Shown: positions 1-5,524 of the stretch, piece by piece | Layout: every line of letters begins with the position of its first letter | Position numbering within the stretch: position 1 is the stretch's first letter | NCBI GenBank assembly: GCA_017958935.1 | Contig: JAGDBR010000170.1 | Coordinates: forward strand, 1-5,524 | Direction: 5' to 3' | DNA length: 5,524 nucleotides | Source of the DNA: Lachnospiraceae bacterium | GTDB lineage: Bacteria; Bacillota_A; Clostridia; Lachnospirales; Lachnospiraceae | The notes under the pieces: model-generated | What the model was told of the DNA's origin: nothing | The model's input: only the letters and a program-made list of their open reading frames with translations | Database searches by the model: none | Program-made: the position numbers and the translations under genes

Positions 1-7
1 GCAAAAT

Positions 8-1843
8 ATGCACTTGGATCCGCACCAGCTGCGCGCATCGCAGCACAAAGACGGGCCCTGCCTCGTGCTCGCGGGGCCGGGCAGCGGGAAGACGACGGTC
101 ATTGCCCGGCGGCTGAAGACGATGACGGAGACGATGGGCATCCCGCAGGAGAACATCCTGGTCATCACGTTCACGCGGGCGGCCGCGGGCGAGATGCAGG
201 CGCGTTTCCTGAAGCTGAAGGAGACGCCGGGGTGCGCGGTCACGTTCGGGACCTTCCACAGCGTGTTCTGGAAGGTGCTGCGGACGCATTGCCCGGTGCG
301 CGCGCAGGCGCTCCTTCCGGAGCGCCGGAAGCGGCAGCTCATGGCGCAGGTGCTGAAAAAAACGCCGCTCGCGGAGTACGGGACGGACGAACTTGCGGAC
401 ATCCTGCTTGCGGAGATCTCGCTGGTCAAGAACAGCCTGGCGGACCCGCACGTGTTCCGGTCGAAGGTGCCGCAGGCGGATTTCGCGGATCTTTTCGCGC
501 AGTACGAGCGGGCCGTCCGGGAGGCCGGGAAGCTGGACTATGACGACATCCTCGTGCGGACGCTGCAGCTGTTCCGGGAGGAGCCCGGGATCCTGGCCTA
601 TTACCGGGACCGGTTCCGGTACATCCTCGTGGACGAATTCCAGGACGTGAATCCGCTCCAGTACGCGATCCTGCGGCTGCTCGCGCAGCCGCTGAACAAT
701 CTGTTCGCCGTCGGAGACGATGACCAGTCGGTCTACCGCTTCCGGAGCGCCGACCCGCGGATCATGCTGGACTTCCCGCGGGACTGGCCCGGGACCGCCG
801 TCGTGACGCTGCCGAACAATTACCGATCGTGCGAGACGGTCGTGAAGGCCGCGTCGCGCCTGATCCGCCACAACCGCGAGCGGTATGAGAAAAAACTGAC
901 CGCAGCGGGCGGGAAAGGGCGCGGAAAGCTCGAAAAACGCCTGTTCCGGAACGAAAAAGAGGAATCGGCATACATTGCCGGGATGATCGAAGAAGGGGCC
1001 CGGAACGGGCGGAAATACGGCGAATACGCGGTCCTGTACCGCACGGGGCTCGCGGCGCAGGACCTGATCCGGGAGCTCATGGACCGGAAGATCCCCTTCC
1101 GCTTCCGCGAGCAGCTCCCGAACATGTACCGGAACGAGATCCTGCAGCCAGTCTACGCCTATCTGAACTGGGTGCTCGGCGACAGGAGCCGCGCGAACTT
1201 CCTGAAGTTCATGAATTGCCCGGTGCGGTATTTCCGGCGCGGGGACATTGACGGAACGGTGGATCTTGAAACGCTGCAGGCCCGCTTCCGGGCCGAGCCC
1301 GGGCGGGAGTACCTCGCGGAGAAGACCGCGTTCCTTTCATACCAGCCGGATTTCCTGAAGAAGGCGCGCGCGCCGTACGCGATGATCCACTATATCCGGA
1401 AGGCGGTCGGGTATGACGTTTATCTGAAAGAGAAGGCGGCCGGGCAGCAGAAAGACGCATCGGAGCTGATCGCGCTGCTGGACGAAGTGCAGGAAAGCGC
1501 CCTGAAGCATGCGACCGTGGAGGAATGGTACGCGCACATCGCGGCCTACACGAAAGCGCTGGAGCAGCAGGAAAGGGAGGAGAAAGGGGCCGGGAAGGAT
1601 GCGGTGACGGTCGCCACCTTCCACGGCGCAAAGGGGCTCGAGTTTCGGACGGTCGTGATCCCGGACGCCAATGAGCGGGTGACACCGCATGAAAAAGCCG
1701 CCTCCCCGGAGGACCTCGAAGAAGAGCGGCGCATGTTCTACGTTGCCGTCACGCGGGCGATCGGCGAACTCTATGTGTTTTCGGTCAAAGAACGGTTCGG
1801 AAAGCCGCTCGAAGTGAGCCGGTTCGTGAAGGAACTGGAATAA
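8..1843 (+). CDS. UvrD/PcrA-like superfamily 1 ATP-dependent DNA helicase, compact form
   Basis: A 3'-5' DNA helicase of the UvrD/Rep/PcrA family, expected to unwind duplex DNA in repair or replication restart in the cytoplasm. The full motif set is visible: Q-motif Gln7, Walker A AGPGSGKT (22-29), motif Ia TFTRAA (54-59), Ib GTFHS (81-85), Walker B VDEFQD (208-213), motif III VGDDDQSVYRFR (235-246), motif IV LPNNYRS (268-274), motif V TFHGAKGLEF (537-546) and motif VI EEERRMFYVAVTRA (571-584). All catalytic residues look intact. At 611 residues it is shorter than typical PcrA/UvrD (about 720-770); it ends soon after motif VI and lacks the usual C-terminal tail. The ATG at 8 puts the Q-motif at the usual distance from the N-terminus, but only seven bases precede it, no ribosome binding site can be seen, and the frame is open to the window edge, so a start further upstream is possible. 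Arg codons favour CGG, unlike the downstream cluster. The family is certain; the exact subfamily and role are not. Confidence 0.93.
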   Translation: MHLDPHQLRASQHKDGPCLVLAGPGSGKTTVIARRLKTMTETMGIPQENILVITFTRAAAGEMQARFLKLKETPGCAVTFGTFHSVFWKVLRTHCPVRAQALLPERRKRQLMAQVLKKTPLAEYGTDELADILLAEISLVKNSLADPHVFRSKVPQADFADLFAQYERAVREAGKLDYDDILVRTLQLFREEPGILAYYRDRFRYILVDEFQDVNPLQYAILRLLAQPLNNLFAVGDDDQSVYRFRSADPRIMLDFPRDWPGTAVVTLPNNYRSCETVVKAASRLIRHNRERYEKKLTAAGGKGRGKLEKRLFRNEKEESAYIAGMIEEGARNGRKYGEYAVLYRTGLAAQDLIRELMDRKIPFRFREQLPNMYRNEILQPVYAYLNWVLGDRSRANFLKFMNCPVRYFRRGDIDGTVDLETLQARFRAEPGREYLAEKTAFLSYQPDFLKKARAPYAMIHYIRKAVGYDVYLKEKAAGQQKDASELIALLDEVQESALKHATVEEWYAHIAAYTKALEQQEREEKGAGKDAVTVATFHGAKGLEFRTVVIPDANERVTPHEKAASPEDLEEERRMFYVAVTRAIGELYVFSVKERFGKPLEVSRFVKELE

Positions 1844-1845
1844 GA

Positions 1846-1873
1846 AAGGACCGGCCCTGCGGGGCCGGTCCTT
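1846..1873. terminator. Bidirectional intrinsic terminator between convergent genes
   Basis: A perfect inverted repeat lies between the two stop codons: the 12-base arm AAGGACCGGCCC (1846-1857), a 4-base loop (1858-1861), and the complementary arm (1862-1873). It starts 3 bases after the helicase stop and ends 5 bases before the last base of the opposing AraC gene. Read leftward, the stem is followed by TCTTATTC, which gives a moderate U-rich tail. Read rightward, the tail is CTT then CGCGTT, so the U-tract is poor. The stem is strong enough to help in both directions, but termination is probably better for the AraC transcript. Confidence 0.82.
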
Positions 1874-1878
1874 CGCGT

Positions 1879-2670
1879 TCATGACAGTTTAAAGGCCGCG
1901 ACGTCCTTTACGTACTGGAGAGGGGACTTGCCGGTGTGCTCCTTAAAGGTGCGGGAGAAGTGGTGGATGCTTGCGTAGCCGCAGCGCTCCGCGACCTCGG
2001 TGACCTGCAGTTCCTTGTTCGTCAGCAGGTTCTTCGCCTTCTCGATGCGTGCACGCTGCAGGTCCGCCATCGGCGAGATGCCGAAGAAGTCGATGTAGTA
2101 TTTGTAGAACTGGCTGCGGCTCAAACCGACCATCTGGCTCATGTTCGTCGACGCCCATTCGCGTTCGCAGTTCGAGAGCATCGTGAAACGGGCCTGGCAG
2201 AAGAGTTTGTAGAGCTTCTGCTCGCGCTCGGTCTCAAGAGAACAGCGCTTCATCTCGCGCGCGATGTAGATGAACAGACGGCGCAGCGAGATGTCCATGG
2301 CTTCGTCCGCGAAATCGATCTGCGAGTAGTATTCGGTGTTCAGCCGGGAGAGATAATGGTCGATCGGCGTCGGGTCGTCCAGGCGGAAGATCGTGTTCGT
2401 CGGGATGCCGTATTTCAGGAATTCTTCAGACTTGCAGGTAAAATGGACGTAGCTCTGGTGGAACTCGCGCCGCGCGGCGAAATCCTGCAGCTCCCCGGGC
2501 GTAAAGATCGCGACGGAACCCATCTGCGCGGTCTCGATGCCGTCCGGAAACGTCACGTCGGTCTCCGTCAGGAAGAAAACGAGCAGATAATCCCCGCTTC
2601 CGAAGGGGCGGAACACCCGGTAATAGTTCCTGTCGGAAACGTCATAGCCGGAATAATTGACACGGAACAT
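1879..2670 (-). CDS. AraC-family transcriptional regulator with N-terminal cupin-like domain
   Basis: A 263-residue DNA-binding regulator. The C-terminal part (about 165-258) is an AraC/XylS domain with two helix-turn-helices: the first around 175-195 (MSQMVGLSRSQFYKYY) and the second around 222-245 (VTEVAERCGYASIHHFSRTF), followed by the family signature GKSPLQY (247-253). The N-terminal half (about 15-90) is rich in beta-strand-like stretches and resembles the small cupin-type effector domain of this family; the ligand cannot be told from sequence. The start is supported by AGGAGG (complement of 2678-2683) seven bases upstream of the ATG. It is transcribed away from the synthase cluster across a shared 158-bp gap, a layout in which the regulator often controls its neighbour, itself, or both. 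The target is inference only; a sugar or other carbon-source regulator is equally possible. Confidence 0.92.
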   Translation of the reverse strand: MFRVNYSGYDVSDRNYYRVFRPFGSGDYLLVFFLTETDVTFPDGIETAQMGSVAIFTPGELQDFAARREFHQSYVHFTCKSEEFLKYGIPTNTIFRLDDPTPIDHYLSRLNTEYYSQIDFADEAMDISLRRLFIYIAREMKRCSLETEREQKLYKLFCQARFTMLSNCEREWASTNMSQMVGLSRSQFYKYYIDFFGISPMADLQRARIEKAKNLLTNKELQVTEVAERCGYASIHHFSRTFKEHTGKSPLQYVKDVAAFKLS

Positions 2671-2677
2671 GGCGGAA

Positions 2678-2683
2678 CCTCCT
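2678..2683 (-). promoter_or_regulatory. Ribosome binding site of the AraC-family gene
   Basis: CCTCCT on the plus strand reads AGGAGG on the minus strand, a full anti-Shine-Dalgarno match seven bases before the ATG that begins at 2670. It fixes the start codon. Confidence 0.85.
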
Positions 2684-2721
2684 GCATAAAGAATTGAAAA
2701 GCCTGGAGTGATGATACATTT

Positions 2722-2750
2722 ATCCTAAAATACATCGGAAAAAAAGTCAA
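2722..2750 (-). promoter_or_regulatory. Putative sigma-A promoter of the AraC-family gene
   Basis: On the minus strand, TTGACT (complement of 2745-2750, five of six matches to the -35 consensus) is followed 17 bases later by TAGGAT (complement of 2722-2727, four of six matches to TATAAT). The predicted start of transcription is near 2715, giving a leader of about 45 bases before the ATG. The -10 is weak, so this promoter may need an activator, possibly the AraC protein itself. Confidence 0.5.
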
Positions 2751-2762
2751 CTGGAAAAGAAA

Positions 2763-2790
2763 TTGACAAATATCGAAATACCTGTATAAT
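2763..2790 (+). promoter_or_regulatory. Strong sigma-A promoter of the synthase-GntR-hydratase cluster
   Basis: A perfect -35 TTGACA (2763-2768) and a perfect -10 TATAAT (2785-2790) are separated by 16 bp. The expected transcription start is near 2797, leaving a leader of about 30 bases before the ATG at 2829. With both hexamers at consensus the promoter should be strong when free, which fits control by a repressor. Its -35 lies only 12 bp from the -35 of the opposing AraC promoter. Confidence 0.85.
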
Positions 2791-2801
2791 TGTATACACT
2801 T
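2788..2801. promoter_or_regulatory. Putative GntR/FCD operator overlapping the -10 and transcription start
   Basis: AATTGTATACACTT is an imperfect palindrome: the central TGTATACA (2791-2798) is perfectly symmetrical and the outer AA/TT pairs also match, with one mismatched pair (2790/2799). Operators of FadR-subfamily GntR regulators are commonly short palindromes, often with a central GTATAC. The site overlaps the end of the -10 element and the likely start of transcription, where a bound protein would block RNA polymerase. A direct copy of TGTATA also occurs at 2783-2788, inside the -10. The best candidate binder is the GntR protein encoded at 4315-4962, but this assignment is inferred. 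Confidence 0.5.
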
Positions 2802-2815
2802 ATACCTATATCCAT

Positions 2816-2821
2816 AGGAGG
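2816..2821 (+). promoter_or_regulatory. Ribosome binding site of the synthase
   Basis: AGGAGG seven bases upstream of the ATG at 2829. It decides the start against an in-frame TTG at 2790, which lies inside the -10 element and would precede the expected transcript start. Confidence 0.9.
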
Positions 2822-2828
2822 CAGCTTC

Positions 2829-4199
2829 ATGCTCGAGATCTCGAATAAAACCAACCTGCTGGAACAGAAGAGTTACCGCTACGCCCTGCAGGACGTCGCG
2901 GACCCGAACCTCTACCGGGACGTCTATAATTATGAAGAAGTGCCGAAGATCCCGTTCAACCACCGCCGCGTGCCGATGGGCATGCCGGAAGAGGTCTGGA
3001 TCACCGACACGACGTTCCGCGACGGGCAGCAGGCCATTGAACCGTACAGCGTCAAGCAGATCGTCGACCTGTTCAAACTGATGTCGAAGCTCGGCGGACC
3101 GTACGGCATCATCCGCCAGACCGAGTTCTTCGTCTACAGCGAAAAGGACCGGAAGGCGCTCGCGGAGTGCCAGGACCTGGGGCTGCGTTTCCCGGAGATC
3201 ACGACCTGGATCCGCGCGTCGAAGGAAGACTTCAAGCTCGTGAAGGACCTCGGCGTGCGCGAGACGGGCATCCTGCTGTCCTGCAGCGACTACCACATCT
3301 TCAACAAGATGCACAAGAACCGCGGCGAGATCATGAAGCAGTACCTTTCGACGGTCGACCTTGCGTTCGAAGCGGGCGTCATGCCGCGCTGCCACCTCGA
3401 AGACATCACGCGCGCGGATTTCTATGGCTTCGTCGTCCCGCTCGTCAATGAGCTGATGAAGATGTCGGAGGACGCGGGCATCCCGATCCGCATCCGCGCC
3501 TGCGACACGATGGGCTACGGCGTGCCGTACACCGAGGTCGCGATCCCGCGCTCGGTCGCCGGCATCATCTACGGCCTGCAGCATTACTCGGACATTCCGA
3601 GCGAGATGCTGGAATGGCACGGCCACAACGACTTCTACAAGGGCGTCGCGAATGCGGCGACCGCCTGGCTCTACGGCGCCTGCGGCGTGAACTGCACGCT
3701 CCTGGGCATCGGCGAGCGCACCGGCAACGTCCCGCTCGAAGCGATGGTCATGGAGTACGCGTCGCTGCGCGGTTCGCTGGACGGCATGGACACGACGGTC
3801 ATCACCGAGATTGCCGACTACTACGAACACGAGATCGGCTACAAGATCCCGCCGATGACGCCGTTCGTCGGCCGCGACTTCAACATGACGCGCGCGGGCA
3901 TCCACGCGGACGGTCTGTTGAAGGACGAAGAGATCTACAACATTTTCAATACGAAAAAACTGCTGAACCGGCGCCCCGGCGTGCTGGTCGGCGCGAATTC
4001 GGGCCTCGCGGGCATCGCCTACTGGATCAACGGCGCGTTCAACCTGCCCGCGGACCGCGAGATCGACAAGCGCGACGAAAAAGTCGCCGAAATGAAGGCC
4101 TGGATCGACAGGCTTTATGCCGAAGGCCGCCAGACGACCCTGTCGTTCGCGGAGCTGCACGAAAAAGCCGAAGAACTCTTCGGCGACCGCCTGAAGTAA
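2829..4199 (+). CDS. HMGL-family acyl-CoA condensing enzyme, probable citrate (Re)-synthase or homocitrate/isopropylmalate synthase relative
   Basis: A 456-residue cytoplasmic TIM-barrel enzyme of the isopropylmalate/homocitrate synthase family, which condenses an acyl-CoA with a 2-oxoacid. Visible signatures are ITDTTFRDGQQ (58-68, with catalytic Arg64 and metal-ligand Asp65), the metal-binding His pair in WHGHND (His264, His266), the second family signature GIGERTGNVPLE (293-304), and AGIHADG (356-362). It is longer than a typical homocitrate synthase (about 380) and does not show an obvious LeuA-type allosteric domain. About 55 residues precede the barrel. This resembles, from memory, the anaerobic citrate (Re)-synthases of clostridia, which belong to this family. 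The adjoining aconitase-like gene fits citrate formation leading to 2-oxoglutarate. Isopropylmalate, homocitrate or another 2-oxoacid elongation product remain possible. It is the first gene of a likely operon. Arg codons are almost all CGC, suggesting good expression. The first unit of a tandem repeat begins in its last codons. Confidence 0.85.
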   Translation: MLEISNKTNLLEQKSYRYALQDVADPNLYRDVYNYEEVPKIPFNHRRVPMGMPEEVWITDTTFRDGQQAIEPYSVKQIVDLFKLMSKLGGPYGIIRQTEFFVYSEKDRKALAECQDLGLRFPEITTWIRASKEDFKLVKDLGVRETGILLSCSDYHIFNKMHKNRGEIMKQYLSTVDLAFEAGVMPRCHLEDITRADFYGFVVPLVNELMKMSEDAGIPIRIRACDTMGYGVPYTEVAIPRSVAGIIYGLQHYSDIPSEMLEWHGHNDFYKGVANAATAWLYGACGVNCTLLGIGERTGNVPLEAMVMEYASLRGSLDGMDTTVITEIADYYEHEIGYKIPPMTPFVGRDFNMTRAGIHADGLLKDEEIYNIFNTKKLLNRRPGVLVGANSGLAGIAYWINGAFNLPADREIDKRDEKVAEMKAWIDRLYAEGRQTTLSFAELHEKAEELFGDRLK

Positions 4200-4298
4200 G
4201 GCATTGAATGCCGCGCACGGCGGCCGCCTGAAGTAAGGCATTGAATGCCGCGCACAGCGGCCGCCTGAAGTAAGACATCGACATGCCGCGCACAGCGG
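4187..4298 (+). repeat. Three-copy 37-bp tandem repeat spanning the synthase stop codon
   Basis: Unit 1 is 4187-4223, unit 2 is 4224-4260 (one substitution, G to A at its 33rd base), and unit 3 is 4261-4298 (38 bases, several substitutions plus one inserted base). Each starts CCGCCTGAAGTAAG, so the final synthase codons and stop (Leu-Lys-TAA) are copied twice more downstream as non-coding sequence. Units 1 and 2 each contain the inverted repeat GGCATT-G-AATGCC (4200-4212 and 4237-4249), which is degraded in unit 3. A perfect palindrome GGCGGCCGCC (4219-4228) forms at the first junction. The array fills nearly all of the gap between the synthase and the GntR gene. Replication slippage is the simplest origin. 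In RNA it would be highly structured and could tune GntR translation or mRNA stability; this role is inferred. Confidence 0.92.
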
Positions 4299-4303
4299 CC
4301 GGC

Positions 4304-4310
4304 AAGGAGG
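4304..4310 (+). promoter_or_regulatory. Ribosome binding site of the GntR-family gene
   Basis: AAGGAGG ends four bases before the ATG at 4315, a strong match at rather close spacing. It lies six bases after the last repeat unit, so repeat-borne RNA structure could affect access to it. Confidence 0.85.
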
Positions 4311-4314
4311 AATC

Positions 4315-4962
4315 ATGGTATTACACAAACCGGTCTCGTTGGCAGACCAGATCTTCGACCGTCTGGAGACGGACATCCTGACGGAAAAATACCCGAAGGG
4401 CACGATCCTGACGGAGGTCGGCCTCTCGGAGGAGCTCGGCGTGAGCCGCACCCCGGTGCGCGAGGCGCTGAGCCGTCTCGAGCAGGAACACATCATTGAG
4501 AACGCCGGCAAGGGCGTGCGCGTGATCGGCATCTCCGAGGAGGACATCCACGTCGTGTACGAGATCCGCGAGAAGATCGAGGGCATGGCCGCGGCGGCCT
4601 GTGCGAAGAACTGCACGGACGAAGACATCGCCGAGCTTCGCGAGATCGTCGAGCTGCAGGAGTTCTACGCGGACAAAAAGGACGCCGAGCAGGTGAAGGC
4701 TTACGACAACCGCTTCCACGAGAAGATCTATCATTTCAGCAGGAGCCCGATCCTCTACGACGTGCTGATCCCGCTCCACCGCAAGGTGCAGAAGGTCCGC
4801 AAGATCTCGATCCAGAACACGGGGCGCGCGCACGCGTCCGCGGAGGAGCACCGCAGGATCATGGAGGCGATCGCCGCCCACGACCCGGTCGCGGCTGAGA
4901 AGGCCATGATCGTGCACGTCCTGTTCTCGCGGAACCACATTCTGTCGATACTGAAGGTTTGA
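4315..4962 (+). CDS. GntR-family transcriptional regulator, FadR subfamily (FCD domain)
   Basis: A 215-residue ligand-responsive DNA-binding protein. The winged helix occupies about 8-72, with the characteristic GLSEELGVSRTPVREALSRL (36-55) containing the recognition helix. The remaining part is an all-helical FCD effector domain (about 78-205). Residues at the positions where FCD proteins bind a metal and a carboxylate ligand are present: Asp131 and His135 (in YDNRFH), His179 (EEHRRI) and His201 (MIVHV). This suggests an organic acid effector such as a pathway intermediate. The length is usual for the family. It sits between two enzyme genes of the same apparent pathway, 115 bp after the synthase and 12 bp before the hydratase, so it is probably co-transcribed with both. 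It is the natural candidate to bind the near-palindrome at 2788-2801 and repress its own operon. Family confidence is high; effector and target are inferred. Confidence 0.93.
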   Translation: MVLHKPVSLADQIFDRLETDILTEKYPKGTILTEVGLSEELGVSRTPVREALSRLEQEHIIENAGKGVRVIGISEEDIHVVYEIREKIEGMAAAACAKNCTDEDIAELREIVELQEFYADKKDAEQVKAYDNRFHEKIYHFSRSPILYDVLIPLHRKVQKVRKISIQNTGRAHASAEEHRRIMEAIAAHDPVAAEKAMIVHVLFSRNHILSILKV

Positions 4963-4964
4963 AC

Positions 4965-4968
4965 GGAG
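4965..4968 (+). promoter_or_regulatory. Ribosome binding site of the hydratase
   Basis: GGAG six bases upstream of the ATG at 4975, and just after the GntR stop codon. It favours the ATG at 4975 over the in-frame ATG at 4981. The tight spacing supports translation from a shared transcript. Confidence 0.65.
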
Positions 4969-4974
4969 AAAGCC

Positions 4975-5524
4975 ATGACAATGATCGAAAGAAGCGCACA
5001 GGGCGTATATATCCGGAACGGACTGCCGCAGACAGCGCCGGCGCAGGACAGAAGCGCGCGCGAAAAGACGCTCGCGTACAGGATCCTGCGCGCGCATGAA
5101 AAGAAGGGGCGGCAGGACGGGTTGTTCAGGATCTCCTTCGACGCCCTGATCTCGCACGACATCACCTATGTGAACATCATTCAGACGGCGCGGGCCTCGG
5201 GCATGACCGAATTTCCGCTTCCGTACGCGCTGACGAACTGCCACAACAGCTTGTGCGCCGTCGGCGGCACGATCAACAAGGACGACCACATGTTCGGCCT
5301 GTCCGCCGCGAAGAAGTACGGCGGCATCTACGTGCCGGCGAACGTCGCGGTCATCCACCAGTTCGCGCGCGAGAAGCTGACGGGCTGCGGAAAAATGATC
5401 CTCGGCTCCGACTCGCATACCCGCTACGGCTGCTACGGCACGATGGCGGTCGGCGAGGGCGGCGGCGAGCTGACGAAGCAGCTGTTGAACAACACCTGGG
5501 ACGTCGCCGATCCCGAGGTCGTCC
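4975..5524 (+). CDS. Aconitase-superfamily hydratase (YbhJ-like), 5' part, runs off the window
   Basis: Only the first 183 codons are present and the frame is open to the window end; full-length relatives are roughly 750 residues. The reading shows aconitase-family hallmarks: a His-Gln pair in VIHQF (128-129), the signature GSDSHT (144-149, aligning with the aconitase Asp-Ser-His active-site segment), and a glycine-rich VGEGGGEL (159-166). The family isomerises hydroxy-tricarboxylic or hydroxy-dicarboxylic acids through a dehydrated intermediate, usually with a [4Fe-4S] cluster whose cysteines would lie beyond the window. By hand alignment, the Asp-His pair found earlier in aconitase appears as CHN in the segment TNCHNS (87-92), nearer to the uncharacterised YbhJ-type paralogues than to classical aconitase. 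It follows the GntR gene by 12 bp. With the synthase it forms the first two steps of citrate or 2-oxoacid chain-elongation chemistry. A true aconitase cannot be excluded. Confidence 0.85.
   Translation, partial: MTMIERSAQGVYIRNGLPQTAPAQDRSAREKTLAYRILRAHEKKGRQDGLFRISFDALISHDITYVNIIQTARASGMTEFPLPYALTNCHNSLCAVGGTINKDDHMFGLSAAKKYGGIYVPANVAVIHQFAREKLTGCGKMILGSDSHTRYGCYGTMAVGEGGGELTKQLLNNTWDVADPEVV

Noticed and set aside
1936..2697. A 253-codon plus-strand open frame over the AraC-family gene.
   Set aside because: It is antisense to a clear AraC protein with a good ribosome binding site; its own translation matches no family I recognise.
2790..2828. An N-terminal extension of the synthase from the in-frame TTG at 2790.
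   Set aside because: The TTG overlaps the -10 element and the putative operator, lies before the expected transcript start, and the ATG at 2829 has an ideal AGGAGG.
4200..4249. An intrinsic terminator after the synthase, formed by the GGCATT-G-AATGCC inverted repeats.
   Set aside because: The single-base centre leaves only a short usable stem and no T-run follows, so read-through into the GntR gene is more likely.
4187..4298. A small CRISPR array.
   Set aside because: The units abut directly with no unique spacers, and the first overlaps coding sequence; this is a simple tandem repeat.
2568..4628. A 686-codon open frame on the minus strand covering the synthase and its promoter region.
   Set aside because: It is antisense to a gene with intact family motifs, crosses the promoter gap and the tandem repeat, and its low-complexity Arg/Val/Asp-rich translation is typical of the reverse of GC-ending codons. 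It has no supporting ribosome binding site or recognisable domain.
4321..5418. A 365-codon open frame on the minus strand over the GntR gene and the hydratase.
   Set aside because: It is a shadow of two well-supported plus-strand genes, with a biased His/Val/Arg-rich translation and no recognisable family.

Overview
The window looks like chromosomal DNA of a G+C-rich anaerobic member of the Clostridia, of Lachnospiraceae or Oscillospiraceae type. This is an inference. It rests on strong AGGAGG ribosome binding sites, sigma-A-like promoters in short AT-rich gaps, G/C-ending codons, and a citrate (Re)-synthase-like enzyme beside an aconitase-family hydratase, an arrangement I associate with anaerobic Firmicutes.

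Layout. Positions 8-1843 (+) encode a compact UvrD/PcrA-type superfamily 1 DNA helicase. It converges on an AraC-family regulator at 1879-2670 (-), and a perfect 12-bp-stem hairpin between the two stop codons probably serves as a shared terminator. A 158-bp AT-rich gap at 2671-2828 holds back-to-back promoters, one for the AraC gene and one for a rightward gene cluster. The rightward cluster is: an acyl-CoA condensing enzyme of the HMGL/isopropylmalate synthase family (2829-4199, probably a citrate (Re)-synthase or close relative); a 115-bp gap made almost entirely of three copies of a 37-bp tandem repeat whose first copy includes the synthase stop codon; a GntR-family FCD-type regulator (4315-4962); and, 12 bp later, the start of an aconitase-superfamily hydratase (4975 to the window end, incomplete).

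How the genes may work together. The condensing enzyme would join acetyl-CoA (or another acyl-CoA) to a 2-oxoacid, and the hydratase would isomerise the resulting hydroxy-acid. These are the first two steps of 2-oxoacid chain elongation, or of oxaloacetate to citrate to isocitrate leading to 2-oxoglutarate and glutamate. The GntR protein lies between the two enzyme genes. A GntR-like near-palindrome overlaps the -10/+1 region of the cluster promoter, so autoregulation in response to a carboxylic acid is a reasonable model. The AraC protein is divergently transcribed from the same gap and could be a second regulator. The helicase looks unrelated to the cluster.

Nothing here is clearly a new class of system. 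The points most worth a second look are the substrate of the synthase-hydratase pair, the apparent change in the hydratase's Asp-His catalytic position, the promoter-embedded operator, and the stop-codon-spanning tandem repeat.
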